In this document: one piece after another, positions 1 to 13,357 of the stretch
How positions within the stretch are numbered: the first letter of the stretch is position 1
How the letters are laid out: each line of letters starts with the position of its first letter
Assembly (NCBI GenBank): GCA_003416985.1
Contig: QVIN01000001.1
Coordinates: 310,001-374,000, forward strand
Direction: 5' to 3'
Source: Duganella sp. BJB480
GTDB taxonomy: Bacteria > Pseudomonadota > Gammaproteobacteria > Burkholderiales > Burkholderiaceae_D
DNA length: 64,000 nt
The notes under the pieces: model-generated
What the model was told of the DNA's origin: nothing
The model's input: only the letters and a program-made list of their open reading frames with translations
Databases searched by the model: none
Made by a program: the position numbers and the translations under genes

Positions 1-1338
1 AATCGACGCGATTTCCTCACCGCAGGCGCCGCGCTCGCGGGCAGCCTGCTGATGCCGACGGCGTTCGCCGCCACCCGCGAGCGGGTCCGCATCGGCATGA
101 TAGGCACCGGCATGCGCGGCCAGGTGCTGCTGCAGGAGCTGCTGCGCCGCGACGACGTCGAAGTCGTCGCGCTGTGCGACATCGAGCCGCTGATGCTGGG
201 CCGCGCGCTCAAGCAGGTGGAAAAATCCGGCAAGGCCAAGCCCAGGACCTTCGGCGAGGACCGCGATCCGCAAGCCTACAAGCGCATGCTGGACGCCGGT
301 GCGCTGGACGGCGTGATCATCGCCACGCCGTGGGAATGGCACGCGCCGATGGCCATCGCCGCCATGCAGGCCAAGGTGCCCGTGGGCTGCGAGGTGGTGG
401 CCGGCATCACGCTGCAGGACCACTGGGATGTGCTGAACACGCAGCTCAAGACCAACACGCCGTATATGCTGCTGGAGAACGTGTGCTTCCGCCGCGATGT
501 AATGGCGGTGCTGCAGATGGTGCGTTCCGGCTTGTTCGGCGAGCTGGTACACCTGCAGGGCGGCTACCAGCACGACCTGCGCGCGGTGAAGTTCAACAGC
601 GGCGATCCGGCCAAGCCGTATGGCGGCGGCGTGGAGTTCGGCGCCGGCGGCTGGTCGGAGGCCAAGTGGCGCACGGCGCATTCGGTACAGCGCAACGGCG
701 AGCTGTATCCCAGTCACGGCATCGGCCCGTGCGCGATGTACACCAACATCAACCGCGGCAACCGCTTCACCCGCATCAACAGCTTCGCCACCAAGGCGCG
801 CGGCCTGCACGACTACATCGTCAAGCAGCCCGGCGGCGCGGCCAGTCCGAGCGCGAAGGTGCAGTTCAAGCTGGGCGACGTGGTCACCACCACGCTGGCC
901 TGCGAGAACGGCGAGACCATCATGCTGCAGCACGACACCTCGCTACCGCGCCCGTATTCATTGGGCTTCCGCGTGCAGGGCACGGACGGGCTGTGGATGG
1001 ACGTGAACAATTCCATCCACATCGAGGGCAAGAGCAAGCCGCATCAGTGGGAGGACTTCCAGGCGTACCAGGACAAGTACGACCATCCGTTGTGGCGCAA
1101 GCACGCCAAGGACGCGGAGGGCGCCGGCCATGGCGGCATGGACTTCTTCGTCATCCAGTCCTTCATCGAGGCGCTGAAGGCGAGGGCGCCGATGCCGATC
1201 GATATCTACGATGCGGTGACGTGGAGCGCCATCTCGCCGCTGTCGGAGCAGTCGATCGCGCAGAACTTCCAGACGCTGGACTTCCCGGACTTCACGGCCG
1301 GGGCCTGGAAGACGCGCAAGCCGATCTTCGCGCTGTAA
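1..1338 (+). CDS. Gfo/Idh/MocA family oxidoreductase, GH109-like, Tat-exported (5' end cut by window)
   Basis: The frame is open from base 1, so the true start lies just outside. The first visible residues, NRRDFLTAGAALAGSLL, form a twin-arginine signal (RRDFL plus a hydrophobic stretch, cut near AFAA), so the protein is probably exported folded. The mature part opens with a Rossmann motif (RIGMIGTGMRGQ), followed by the Gfo/Idh/MocA second fold. The stretch YPSHGIGPCAMYTNINRG resembles GH109 proteins (NAD-dependent alpha-N-acetylgalactosaminidase type), so a periplasmic glycoside hydrolase or sugar dehydrogenase role is inferred. The internal ATG at 52 is unlikely to be the start because it would remove the Tat motif. 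The family is sure; the substrate is not. Confidence 0.85.
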   Translation, partial: NRRDFLTAGAALAGSLLMPTAFAATRERVRIGMIGTGMRGQVLLQELLRRDDVEVVALCDIEPLMLGRALKQVEKSGKAKPRTFGEDRDPQAYKRMLDAGALDGVIIATPWEWHAPMAIAAMQAKVPVGCEVVAGITLQDHWDVLNTQLKTNTPYMLLENVCFRRDVMAVLQMVRSGLFGELVHLQGGYQHDLRAVKFNSGDPAKPYGGGVEFGAGGWSEAKWRTAHSVQRNGELYPSHGIGPCAMYTNINRGNRFTRINSFATKARGLHDYIVKQPGGAASPSAKVQFKLGDVVTTTLACENGETIMLQHDTSLPRPYSLGFRVQGTDGLWMDVNNSIHIEGKSKPHQWEDFQAYQDKYDHPLWRKHAKDAEGAGHGGMDFFVIQSFIEALKARAPMPIDIYDAVTWSAISPLSEQSIAQNFQTLDFPDFTAGAWKTRKPIFAL

Positions 1339-1339
1339 G

Positions 1340-1391
1340 GTAGGTTACAATCTGCTGCGCCTAAACTTAGCACCAGCAGATTGAAACCTAC
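1340..1391 (+). promoter_or_regulatory. 18-bp-stem hairpin ending at the next start codon
   Basis: The arms 1340-1357 and 1374-1391 are reverse complements with a single A-A mismatch, around a 16-nt loop. The 3' arm ends on the base before the ATG of the patatin-like gene, and no good Shine-Dalgarno is visible outside the stem. No T-run follows, so it is not a classical terminator. It could fold over the ribosome-binding region or act as an operator. This is inference from the structure. Confidence 0.6.
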
Positions 1392-2312
1392 ATGCCATCA
1401 CGCCGCCTTTCCCTTGCCGCTTTAACCATCGTCGCAGCAGCCGCCATCGTCGGCTGCAAGACCAATCCTTCGATTGAAACCCCTTCGGCGCCGCTGGCGG
1501 TGCCGGAGCCCCTGCCGCCCAAGAAAATCAAGATCGGCCTGGCGCTGGGCGGCGGCGCCGCGCGCGGCTTCGCCCACATCGGCGTGATCAAGGCGCTGGA
1601 GGCGCAGGGCATCTACGCGGACATCGTGGTCGGCACCAGCGCCGGCAGCGTGGTCGGCGCGCTGTACGCGGCCGGTAACAGCGGCTTCCAGCTGCAGAAG
1701 GTGGCCATGGACATGGACGAAGCGGCGATCTCCGATTGGGCCGTGCCGCTGTTCGGCAAGAGCTCCGGCGTGCTGAAAGGCGAGGCGCTGCAAACCTACG
1801 TCAACAAGGCGGTCAACAACCAGCCTATCGAGAAGCTCAAGATCCCGTTCGGCGCGGTGGCGTCGGACTTGAAGACCGGCCAGCCTATCCTCTTCCAGCG
1901 CGGGAACACCGGCATGGCGGTGCGGGCGTCGTCGTCGGTGCCGGGCGTGTTCCAGCCGGTGGTCATCAACGGCCGCTCCTACGTGGACGGCGGCCTGGTG
2001 GCGCCGGTGCCGGTGCGCTTCGCACGCGACATGGGCGCGGACTTCGTCATCGCCGTGAACATCTCGACCCAGGCCGACGTGCAGGCCACCGTCAGCTCGC
2101 TGGACGTGATCATGCAGACCTTCAGCATCATGGGCCAGCGCATCAACCAGTACGAATTGAAGGATGCGGACATTGTCATCTCGCCTAGCCTGGGCAAGAT
2201 GGCGGGCAACGACTTTGCCGGCCGCAACCAGGCGATCCTGGCGGGCGAGCAGGCCGCCGCGCAGGTGATGGGGCAGATCAAACAGAAACTGGAAGCGAAG
2301 CGCAAGCCATAG
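1392..2312 (+). CDS. patatin-like phospholipase family lipoprotein (RssA-like)
   Basis: 306 residues. The N-terminus is a lipoprotein signal ending in AAIVGC (Cys about residue 22), so the enzyme is probably anchored in the outer membrane or periplasm. The patatin core is complete: the oxyanion glycine loop GGGAARG, the nucleophile elbow GTSAG and the catalytic Asp in VDGG, making an active serine acyl hydrolase with a Ser-Asp dyad likely. Length and spacing fit the bacterial RssA/NTE group. The gene follows the GH109-like gene after a 53-nt gap filled by a long hairpin. Lipid substrate unknown. Confidence 0.9.
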   Translation: MPSRRLSLAALTIVAAAAIVGCKTNPSIETPSAPLAVPEPLPPKKIKIGLALGGGAARGFAHIGVIKALEAQGIYADIVVGTSAGSVVGALYAAGNSGFQLQKVAMDMDEAAISDWAVPLFGKSSGVLKGEALQTYVNKAVNNQPIEKLKIPFGAVASDLKTGQPILFQRGNTGMAVRASSSVPGVFQPVVINGRSYVDGGLVAPVPVRFARDMGADFVIAVNISTQADVQATVSSLDVIMQTFSIMGQRINQYELKDADIVISPSLGKMAGNDFAGRNQAILAGEQAAAQVMGQIKQKLEAKRKP

Positions 2313-2348
2313 CAGTACAATATCCGGTCCAATAATAAGGAAGAACAC

Positions 2349-2759
2349 ATGCAAACCAAACCATACCTGTCGCTTGCCGACATCAAGAAGATCGCCGCCG
2401 GCGCCGAAGCCGAGGCAGTGGCCCATAATTGGCCGGTCGTGATCGCCATCGTGGACGACGGCGGCCATCTGCTGTGGCTGCAGCGCCAGGACGGCGCCGC
2501 GCCGCTGTCGTCGCACATCGCCCCCGCCAAGGCGCGCGTGTCGGCGCTGGGCCGCCGCGAATCGAAGATCTACGAAGACATGATCAACAACGGCCGCACC
2601 GCCTTCCTGAGCGCCCCGGCGCCGATGGCCGACGGCCTGCTGGAAGGCGGCGTGCCCATCATCGTTGACGGCCACGTCGTCGGCGCCGTCGGCGTCTCGG
2701 GCGTCAAGTCGGCCGAGGATGTGCAGGTCGCCAAGGCCGGCATCGCCGCGCTGAACTAA
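2349..2759 (+). CDS. GlcG/HbpS family (DUF336) protein
   Basis: 136 residues, typical for the GlcG/HbpS family, which forms small oligomeric proteins, some binding haem or corrinoid. Family-like segments are the start (ADIKKIAAGAEAEA), WPVVIAIVDDGGHLLWLQRQDGA and the C-terminal glycine-rich GAVGVSGV. No signal peptide is seen, so it is probably cytosolic. AAGGAAG precedes the ATG at good distance. It lies 36 nt after the patatin gene and ends at a strong terminator, so the two may be co-transcribed. Exact role unknown. Confidence 0.85.
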   Translation: MQTKPYLSLADIKKIAAGAEAEAVAHNWPVVIAIVDDGGHLLWLQRQDGAAPLSSHIAPAKARVSALGRRESKIYEDMINNGRTAFLSAPAPMADGLLEGGVPIIVDGHVVGAVGVSGVKSAEDVQVAKAGIAALN

Positions 2760-2777
2760 GCAACACCGCCGCACAAG

Positions 2778-2811
2778 AATGCCGCCTGGCTCAAAACCAG
2801 GCGGCATTTTC
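2778..2811 (+). terminator. Rho-independent terminator after the GlcG-like gene
   Basis: A perfect 12-bp stem (AATGCCGCCTGG with its complement), 7-nt loop and a short T-run lie 18 nt after the stop codon. Confidence 0.85.
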
Positions 2812-2847
2812 TATTGGAGAATCGAGGCAGCATGCAGACCGCATCTC

Positions 2848-2873
2848 TATAATGTGATATCGCCAGCGATATC
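2848..2873 (+). promoter_or_regulatory. -10 box with adjoining palindromic operator upstream of the HicB-like gene
   Basis: A consensus TATAAT at 2848-2853 is followed 2 nt later by GATATCGC-CA-GCGATATC (2856-2873), an 8-bp perfect inverted repeat. No good -35 is seen. HicB-type ribbon-helix-helix proteins usually bind palindromes in their own promoters, so autoregulation by the next gene is inferred. Confidence 0.5.
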
Positions 2874-2945
2874 GCTGCGATGCCATGACACCTGCGTTGC
2901 TTGACGACGTGTCCGTTTGGAAAGCGTATTTGCGAGGATACGGCA

Positions 2946-3374
2946 ATGGCCGCAAAAAGTGATAGCAAAGTTCGGGCAATTCTTGCTCGTCCTTATGTGC
3001 GCAGACTCCTGCCGGACGAAGCGGGTGGCTACGCCGCCTATATCCATGAGTTTCCAGGATGCGTTGCCGAGGGCAAGACTGCCGATGAGGCATTGTTTAA
3101 TTTGGATAAGGCTGCCGCGTCATGGCTCGCAGTAACGCTTGCACATGGACAGCCGATTGCCGAGCCGATTCAACCATTTGATTTCAGCGGGAAGGTTGTG
3201 CTACGCATTCCACGCGGCCTGCATCGGGATGTCGCGGAACTTGCGCAATTGCAGGGGTGTAGCATTAACCAATTGCTGTCCGTCGCGATCTCCGATTATG
3301 TGGGGCGGCAGGGCTTGCCACAGCTGCCGGCCGAGTCGACACCAAAGTCCAGCGCCAATATTGCAAGTAAATAA
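2946..3374 (+). CDS. HicB-family antitoxin-like protein, apparently solitary
   Basis: 142 residues from the ATG at 2946, chosen because GAGGA lies just upstream; an earlier in-frame ATG at 2901 has no such signal. The N-terminal half shows the HicB partial RNase-H-like fold (GYAAYIHEFPGCVAEGKTADEA). The C-terminal half is a ribbon-helix-helix DNA-binding segment (VVLRIPRGLHRDVAELAQ, then CSINQLLSVAI). The usual toxin partner HicA, a short protein with a GSHH-type motif, was not found on either side. It may be a stand-alone repressor, the remnant of a toxin-antitoxin pair, or pair with a toxin elsewhere. Confidence 0.85.
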   Translation: MAAKSDSKVRAILARPYVRRLLPDEAGGYAAYIHEFPGCVAEGKTADEALFNLDKAAASWLAVTLAHGQPIAEPIQPFDFSGKVVLRIPRGLHRDVAELAQLQGCSINQLLSVAISDYVGRQGLPQLPAESTPKSSANIASK

Positions 3375-3421
3375 AGCGCCCCCGCCAGTGGGGAATTTGC
3401 AGGTATTTCGCCGGCGGTCCA

Positions 3422-3450
3422 TTGCCAAGCAGGGGAGATTTGGTTATAAT
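3422..3450 (+). promoter_or_regulatory. sigma-70 promoter of carAB
   Basis: TTGCCA at 3422-3427, a 17-nt spacer and a consensus TATAAT at 3445-3450. Transcription would start near 3457 and leave a leader of about 140 nt before carA. The leader holds a GC-rich hairpin candidate (CCCCG near 3518 with CGGGG near 3537). Confidence 0.75.
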
Positions 3451-3597
3451 TCAAAGGTTTAGCCAATCTCACCTCTACCGTAGCGACTACCACTCACTCC
3501 ATCATCAATTGACCTTCCACCCCGGCCTGCGACGGCGGGGGACACACGACGGTCGTCTGACGTGGCGCAGCTACGGTAACTTTATCAGGAGTTGCCC

Positions 3598-4761
3598 TTG
3601 CCGCCATTTTTTTCTGGCCCCGCCGTTCCAGCCATACTGGCCCTCGCTGACGGAACCATTTTCAAAGGTTTTTCGATCGGCGCCGCCGGCCATACAACCG
3701 GCGAAGTGGTCTTTAACACTTCCATGACCGGCTATCAGGAAATCCTGACCGATCCTTCCTACAGCCGCCAGATCGTCACGCTGACGTATCCGCATATCGG
3801 CAATACCGGCGTCAACCCGGAAGACGTTGAATCCACCAAAGTCCACGCAGCCGGTTTAATCATCCGTGACCTGCCGCTGATGGCCTCCAATTTCCGCTCG
3901 ACCCAGTCGCTGTCCGATTACCTGAAGGCCGAGAACATCGTCGCCATCGCCGGTATCGACACCCGCAAGCTGACCCGCATCCTGCGCGAGAAGGGCGCCC
4001 AATCCGGCGCCATCCTGGTGGGCACCCAGGGCAACGAGCCGTCCGCGTCGCAAGCGCTGGACCTGGCCCGCTCCTTCCCCGGCATCACCGGCATGGACCT
4101 GGCCAAGGTCGTCACCGTCAAGTCGCAGTACGAGTACACCGAAACCGAATGGACGCTGGGCGAAGGCTACGGCAAACTGACGGATCCTAAATTCCACGTG
4201 GTCGCCTACGACTTCGGCGTCAAGCGCAACATCCTGCGCATGCTGACCGCGCGCGGTTGCAAGGTCACCGTGGTGCCGGCGCAGACCAGCGCCGCCGACG
4301 TGCTGGCGCTGAACCCGGACGGCGTGTTCCTGTCGAACGGCCCAGGCGATCCTGAGCCATGCGACTACGCGATCGCCGCCGCCAAGGTCTTCATGGAGAA
4401 GAAGCTGCCGCTGTTCGGCATCTGCCTCGGCCACCAGATCATGGGCCTGGCCTCGGGCGCGAAGACGCTGAAGATGAAGTTCGGCCACCACGGCGCCAAC
4501 CACCCGGTGCAGGACCTGGACAGCAAACAAGTGCTGATCACGTCCCAGAACCACGGCTTCGCCGTCGACCCGGACACCCTGCCGGCCAACTGCCGCGTAA
4601 CCCACAAATCGCTGTTCGACGGTTCGCTGCAGGGCTTCGCCCGCACCGACACGCCGGCCTTCTGCTTCCAGGGCCACCCTGAAGCATCGCCCGGCCCGAC
4701 TGACGTCGCTTACCTGTTTGACCGCTTCATCGGCATGATGGAAGCAACGGAGAAAAAATAA
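3598..4761 (+). CDS. carA: carbamoyl phosphate synthase small (glutaminase) subunit
   Basis: Releases ammonia from glutamine and channels it to CarB, making carbamoyl phosphate for arginine and pyrimidine synthesis. 387 residues. The N-terminal CPSase small-chain domain starts at [15 protein letters not shown]. The C-terminal class I amidotransferase has the nucleophile Cys in FGICLGHQI and the His/Glu pair in GHPEASPGP. The start is TTG: AGGAG at 3587-3591 is 6 nt upstream of the TTG at 3598, while another TTG at 3592 is too close to it. The stop is 1 nt before carB, so they form one operon. Confidence 0.97.
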   Translation: MPPFFSGPAVPAILALADGTIFKGFSIGAAGHTTGEVVFNTSMTGYQEILTDPSYSRQIVTLTYPHIGNTGVNPEDVESTKVHAAGLIIRDLPLMASNFRSTQSLSDYLKAENIVAIAGIDTRKLTRILREKGAQSGAILVGTQGNEPSASQALDLARSFPGITGMDLAKVVTVKSQYEYTETEWTLGEGYGKLTDPKFHVVAYDFGVKRNILRMLTARGCKVTVVPAQTSAADVLALNPDGVFLSNGPGDPEPCDYAIAAAKVFMEKKLPLFGICLGHQIMGLASGAKTLKMKFGHHGANHPVQDLDSKQVLITSQNHGFAVDPDTLPANCRVTHKSLFDGSLQGFARTDTPAFCFQGHPEASPGPTDVAYLFDRFIGMMEATEKK

Positions 4762-4762
4762 G

Positions 4763-7993
<3,231 letters not shown>

Positions 7994-8033
7994 GGTTCTT
8001 TCGTCGCCTCGGTGACGGGAAACAGTACCTTTT

Positions 8034-8078
8034 AACCACAGAGCTCGCGCTGCAGGTTGGCGTGGCCTCTGTGGTTTT
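8034..8078 (+). terminator. possible terminator between carB and greA
   Basis: A 10-bp perfect inverted repeat (AACCACAGAG at 8034-8043 with CTCTGTGGTT at 8067-8076) around a 23-nt loop, ending in TTTT. The loop is long and the T-run short, so termination may be partial. Confidence 0.5.
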
Positions 8079-8106
8079 CCATTGTAACAACAGAGTAAAT
8101 ATAAAC

Positions 8107-8583
8107 ATGACTTCAGTTCCACTTACCAAGTTCGGCGCAGAGCTCCTGAAAGAAGAGCTGCACCAGTTGAAGACCAAAGAACGCCGTATCGTGATCGACG
8201 CGATTGCTGAAGCGCGTTCGCATGGCGACCTGTCGGAAAACGCCGAGTACGATGCCGCCAAGGAGCGCCAGGCGTTCGTCGAAGGCCGCATCGCCGAACT
8301 GGAAGGTAAGCTGAGCGCAGCACAGATCATCGACCCAACCACGCTGGACGCCGATGGCCGCGTGGTGTTCGCGTCGACCGTGGACCTGGAAGACCTGGAA
8401 TCTGGCGCGAAAGTGACCTACCAGATCGTCGGCCTGGACGAGGCGGATCTGAAACTGAGCAAGGTGTCGGTGACCTCGCCGATCGCCCGCGCGCTGATCG
8501 GCAAGTCGGCCGGCGACGTGGTGGAAGTGCAGGCGCCGTCCGGCCCGCGCGAATACGAAATCCTGGAAGTGCGATACATCTGA
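8107..8583 (+). CDS. greA: transcription elongation factor GreA
   Basis: 158 residues, the normal GreA length. The N-terminal coiled coil ([17 protein letters not shown], then [13 protein letters not shown] with the acidic tip residues) enters the RNA polymerase secondary channel and stimulates cleavage of backtracked RNA. The C-terminal globular domain ends in [10 protein letters not shown]. The ATG at 8107 matches the family start ([10 protein letters not shown]); an in-frame ATG at 8062 lies inside the upstream inverted repeat and is rejected. The stop overlaps the next start (TGATG). Confidence 0.96.
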   Translation: MTSVPLTKFGAELLKEELHQLKTKERRIVIDAIAEARSHGDLSENAEYDAAKERQAFVEGRIAELEGKLSAAQIIDPTTLDADGRVVFASTVDLEDLESGAKVTYQIVGLDEADLKLSKVSVTSPIARALIGKSAGDVVEVQAPSGPREYEILEVRYI

Positions 8584-9065
8584 TGCTGCTTGCGCGTACA
8601 CGTTTGCTGGTCGCGACGCTGTGGGCGGGCAGTTTGTGGGCGGTTGGCTATCTGGCCGCGCCGACGCTGTTCGCCACGCTGAGCGACCGGGTGCTGGCCG
8701 GCACCATTGCCGCCAGTCTGTTCAAGAACCAGGCCTGGCTGTCGATCGGCTGCGCGCTGGTGATGCTGGTGCTGCTGTGGGTGAGCAAGGGCGCGGAGAC
8801 GGGCGGCATCTTTGCCGGTTCGGCCGCCAACTCGGCCGCCAAGACGCGCCGCATGCTGCTGCTGATCGTTTCGACGATGCTCGCTTGCACGCTGGTGTCG
8901 CACTTCGGCCTGCAGCCGATGATGGCCGCCTTGCGTGCCGCGGCGGGGCCGGGCGGGGTGATGGATGGCGCCGCTCAGAACGAGTTCGGCGTGTTGCACG
9001 GCATTTCCAGCAGCATCTACCTGGTGCAGAGCTTGCTGGCCGCGTGGCTGGTGGTGAAACAGTAA
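8583..9065 (+). CDS. DUF4149 domain-containing inner membrane protein
   Basis: 160 residues with four predicted membrane segments (about 10-30, 48-68, 90-112 and 138-157). The opening ATLWAGSLWAVGYLAAPTLF is the DUF4149 signature. It overlaps greA by one base, so translation is probably coupled. The greA-DUF4149-yhbY order is conserved in Burkholderiales. Function unknown. Confidence 0.85.
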   Translation: MLLARTRLLVATLWAGSLWAVGYLAAPTLFATLSDRVLAGTIAASLFKNQAWLSIGCALVMLVLLWVSKGAETGGIFAGSAANSAAKTRRMLLLIVSTMLACTLVSHFGLQPMMAALRAAAGPGGVMDGAAQNEFGVLHGISSSIYLVQSLLAAWLVVKQ

Positions 9066-9082
9066 TACAGTAATAACAGTTT

Positions 9083-9108
9083 CGTCCTTTCCCAGGCGGG
9101 AAAGGACG
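9083..9108. terminator. hairpin between convergent genes
   Basis: A perfect 11-bp stem (CGTCCTTTCCC with its complement) and 4-nt loop sit between the convergent DUF4149 and yhbY stop codons. T-runs are weak on both sides, so strength as an intrinsic terminator is uncertain. Confidence 0.6.
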
Positions 9109-9119
9109 ATGCAGCTGGC

Positions 9120-9590
9120 TTATTTCGAGCCCAGTGCGCTCTTCTTGGTCGACTTCTGCAGTGGCTTGGCGCGTTTGATATTGCCGCCTTGGGTCACGCG
9201 TTCATTCCCCTTGAGCAGTACCTTGGTCACCGACGGACGCTTGGTGCCGCTTGGGCTAGGCTTGACGATGGTTACTTCGCGCAGGCCCTTGCCGGAGGTC
9301 GAACGGGCTTTTTCCGTTTCAACCTTCGGACGGTACAGCACCAGCAGCTTGCCGATGTGTTGCACCGGGGCCGCATCCAGTTTTTCGCAGATGGTGTCGT
9401 ACATTTCGGCGCGGGCTTCGCGGTCGTCGCCGAACACGCGGACCTTGATCAGGCCGTGCGAGTCCAGTCCCAGCGAAATTTCCTTGAGGACGTTGGCTGT
9501 CAGGCCAGCCTCGCCGATCAGGACGATGGGCTTGAGACCATGCGCTTCGGCGCGCAGAGCGCTGCGCTCAACAGGTGTAAGTTTTTGCAT
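9120..9590 (-). CDS. yhbY: YhbY family RNA-binding (CRM domain) protein
   Basis: 156 residues. The first ~95 are a CRM/YhbY domain (LTPVERSALRAEAHGLKPIV, a GEAG loop in place of the usual GKxG, then KVRVFGDDREARAEM). E. coli YhbY binds pre-50S particles and acts in ribosome assembly. The last ~60 residues are a basic, low-complexity extension (many Lys/Arg/Ser) absent from the E. coli protein, probably an extra RNA-binding tail. It is divergent from rlmE, another 50S maturation gene, with only a 43-nt gap. Confidence 0.93.
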   Translation of the reverse strand: MQKLTPVERSALRAEAHGLKPIVLIGEAGLTANVLKEISLGLDSHGLIKVRVFGDDREARAEMYDTICEKLDAAPVQHIGKLLVLYRPKVETEKARSTSGKGLREVTIVKPSPSGTKRPSVTKVLLKGNERVTQGGNIKRAKPLQKSTKKSALGSK

Positions 9591-9633
9591 AATATATTTT
9601 TAGTGGTTCCCTTAAAGGCAGTATTCTACGCGA

Positions 9634-10335
9634 ATGAAGAAGAAGAAATTAAACAAAAACTGGTTGCACGACCACATTAACGACCCTTACGTGAAATTGG
9701 CGCAAAAAGAGGGCTACCGCGCCCGCGCCGCTTTCAAGCTCAAGGAGATCGATGAGGACGAGCACCTGATCAAGCCCGGACAGGTCATCGTCGACCTCGG
9801 CTGCACCCCCGGCAGCTGGGGGCAGTACACGCGCCGCAAGCTGGCCGGCAAGGAGGGCGGCGGCATCAATGGCACGCTGATCGGCCTGGACCTGCTGCCG
9901 ATGGAGCCGATCGCCGACTTCCACTTCATCCAGGGCGATTTCCGCGAGCCCGAGGTGCTGCAGTTGTTGGAAGATCATGTCAAAGGTCAAAAAGTCGACT
10001 TGGTGTTGTCGGACATGGCGCCCAACCTGTCCGGCATCCCGGATTCGGACGCCGCGCGCATGGAACATCTGATCGATTTGGCAATTGAATTTTCCCAGGC
10101 CCACCTGAAACCGACCGGCTCGCTGCTGGTGAAATGTTTTAAAGACATGGGTTTTAACGATATCGTGCTTAAATTCCGCCGCGAATTCAAAACCGTGATC
10201 CAGAAAAAACCGAAAGCCAGCCGCGACAAATCCTCCGAGATTTTCCTGCTGGGGCGCGGCCTGAAAAATCCGACCGAGGGCATGAGCTCGTCGCAACCGC
10301 TGGAATTGGACGATTTCCCCCCTGTTCGCCCTTGA
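9634..10335 (+). CDS. rlmE: 23S rRNA (uridine-2552-2'-O)-methyltransferase
   Basis: 233 residues of the FtsJ/RrmJ family. It methylates U2552 in the A-loop of 23S rRNA using SAM, late in 50S assembly. Start [14 protein letters not shown]; the SAM loop is [15 protein letters not shown] (usually APGGWSQ). The K-D-K-E catalytic set is visible: Lys in AAFKLKE, Asp in [10 protein letters not shown], Lys in LLVKCFK and Glu in SSEIFLLG. The C-terminus extends ~20 residues beyond the E. coli protein. Confidence 0.95.
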   Translation: MKKKKLNKNWLHDHINDPYVKLAQKEGYRARAAFKLKEIDEDEHLIKPGQVIVDLGCTPGSWGQYTRRKLAGKEGGGINGTLIGLDLLPMEPIADFHFIQGDFREPEVLQLLEDHVKGQKVDLVLSDMAPNLSGIPDSDAARMEHLIDLAIEFSQAHLKPTGSLLVKCFKDMGFNDIVLKFRREFKTVIQKKPKASRDKSSEIFLLGRGLKNPTEGMSSSQPLELDDFPPVRP

Positions 10336-10537
10336 TATTTGACGCATGGGCCGCACATCGGCACGGTGACGATCAGTTTTGACTTGATCGCACCGGTATT
10401 TTGGTCAAATAATGTGTTTTACGGCTGGAATTTTGGCCGCACGCGCTGGTGGGCTTCTGGCACCGCCTGCTTATTGCGAGTAAAATCGGGTTTCTAGCTA
10501 TCGGTTAAAAGATGCGCCCTGCATCCAAGGAGTTTTC

Positions 10538-12421
<1,884 letters not shown>

Positions 12422-12444
12422 TAAAGGCTGAACGCTGAGATGGA

Positions 12445-12480
12445 GGGTGGGGAGCGATCCTCGCCCTTTTTTTTATTTTT
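12445..12480 (+). terminator. Rho-independent terminator after ftsH
   Basis: A 9-bp stem (GGGTGGGGA with TCCTCGCCC, two G-U pairs), a GCGA tetraloop and a run of eight T then A and five T. folP starts 13 nt beyond it, so folP probably depends on read-through or a promoter inside this region. Confidence 0.9.
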
Positions 12481-12493
12481 CTTTCGGTTTTAC

Positions 12494-13345
12494 ATGCGAT
12501 CCACTTTACAGTTCGGCCGTTTCAACTTCCCGTGGCAGGGCGAGCGCGTCCGCGCCCGCGTGATGGGCATCCTCAACGTCACTCCCGATTCGTTCTCCGA
12601 CGGCGGCCAGCACCAGTCGCTGGAGTTCGCCATCTCCCATGCCGAGCAGATGATTTTGGACGGGGTCGACATCATCGACGTCGGCGGCGAGTCCAGCCGT
12701 CCGGGCGCGCCGCCGCTGCCGCTGGAGCAGGAGCTGCAGCGCGTGATGCCGGTGCTGTACGCGCTGCGCGACATCGGCCCGGCCATCTCGGTCGATACCT
12801 ACAAGCCAGAGGTGATGCGCGAAGCCATCATCGCCGGCGTCGACATGATCAACGATATCAACGGCTTCTGCGCGCCCGGCGCGATTGCTGCGGTGCGCGA
12901 TAGCGACTGCGGCTTGTGTATCATGCACATGCAAAACGACCCCCGGCACATGCAATTGGCGCCCAGCTACACCGACGTGGTGGCCGAAGTCACCGCCTTC
13001 CTGCGCGAGCGCATCGAAGCGCTGACGGAGGCGGGTATTGATCCGCGTCGACTATGCATCGATCCGGGTTTTGGCTTTGGCAAGACTGTGGAGCATAATT
13101 ACGCCTTGTTGAAAGCCACCGCGCAGCTGATCGCGGAACTGGACGTGCCGCTGCTGGCCGGCCTGTCGCGCAAATCGATGGTGGGGGCGGTGACCGGCAA
13201 GCCGGTCGAGCAACGCATGGCCGGCAGCGTCGGCGGCGCGCTGGCGGCGGTGGCGCAGGGCGCGCTGATCGTGCGCGTGCACGATGTGGCGGAAACGGTC
13301 GATGCGCTAAAAGTATGGCAGGCAGGAACTAACCTACAACGATAA
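12494..13345 (+). CDS. folP: dihydropteroate synthase
   Basis: 283 residues. It condenses para-aminobenzoate with hydroxymethyl-dihydropterin diphosphate in folate synthesis and is the sulfonamide target. TIM-barrel signatures are GILNVTPDSFSDGG, DVGGESSRPGA, CIDPGFGFGKT and GLSRKSMVG. The ATG at 12494 is preferred; an in-frame ATG at 12440 falls in front of the ftsH terminator and would add an implausible Phe-rich tail (PFFLFFF). It is 12 nt upstream of glmM. Confidence 0.95.
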   Translation: MRSTLQFGRFNFPWQGERVRARVMGILNVTPDSFSDGGQHQSLEFAISHAEQMILDGVDIIDVGGESSRPGAPPLPLEQELQRVMPVLYALRDIGPAISVDTYKPEVMREAIIAGVDMINDINGFCAPGAIAAVRDSDCGLCIMHMQNDPRHMQLAPSYTDVVAEVTAFLRERIEALTEAGIDPRRLCIDPGFGFGKTVEHNYALLKATAQLIAELDVPLLAGLSRKSMVGAVTGKPVEQRMAGSVGGALAAVAQGALIVRVHDVAETVDALKVWQAGTNLQR

Positions 13346-13357
13346 AGAGAACACACA

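Noticed and set aside
2760..2945. hicA toxin gene upstream of the HicB-like gene
   Set aside because: The interval holds a terminator, a promoter and a palindrome, but no frame with HicA motifs.
12440..12493. Longer start for folP
   Set aside because: The extra codons lie in the ftsH terminator and give a Phe-rich tail not found in dihydropteroate synthases.
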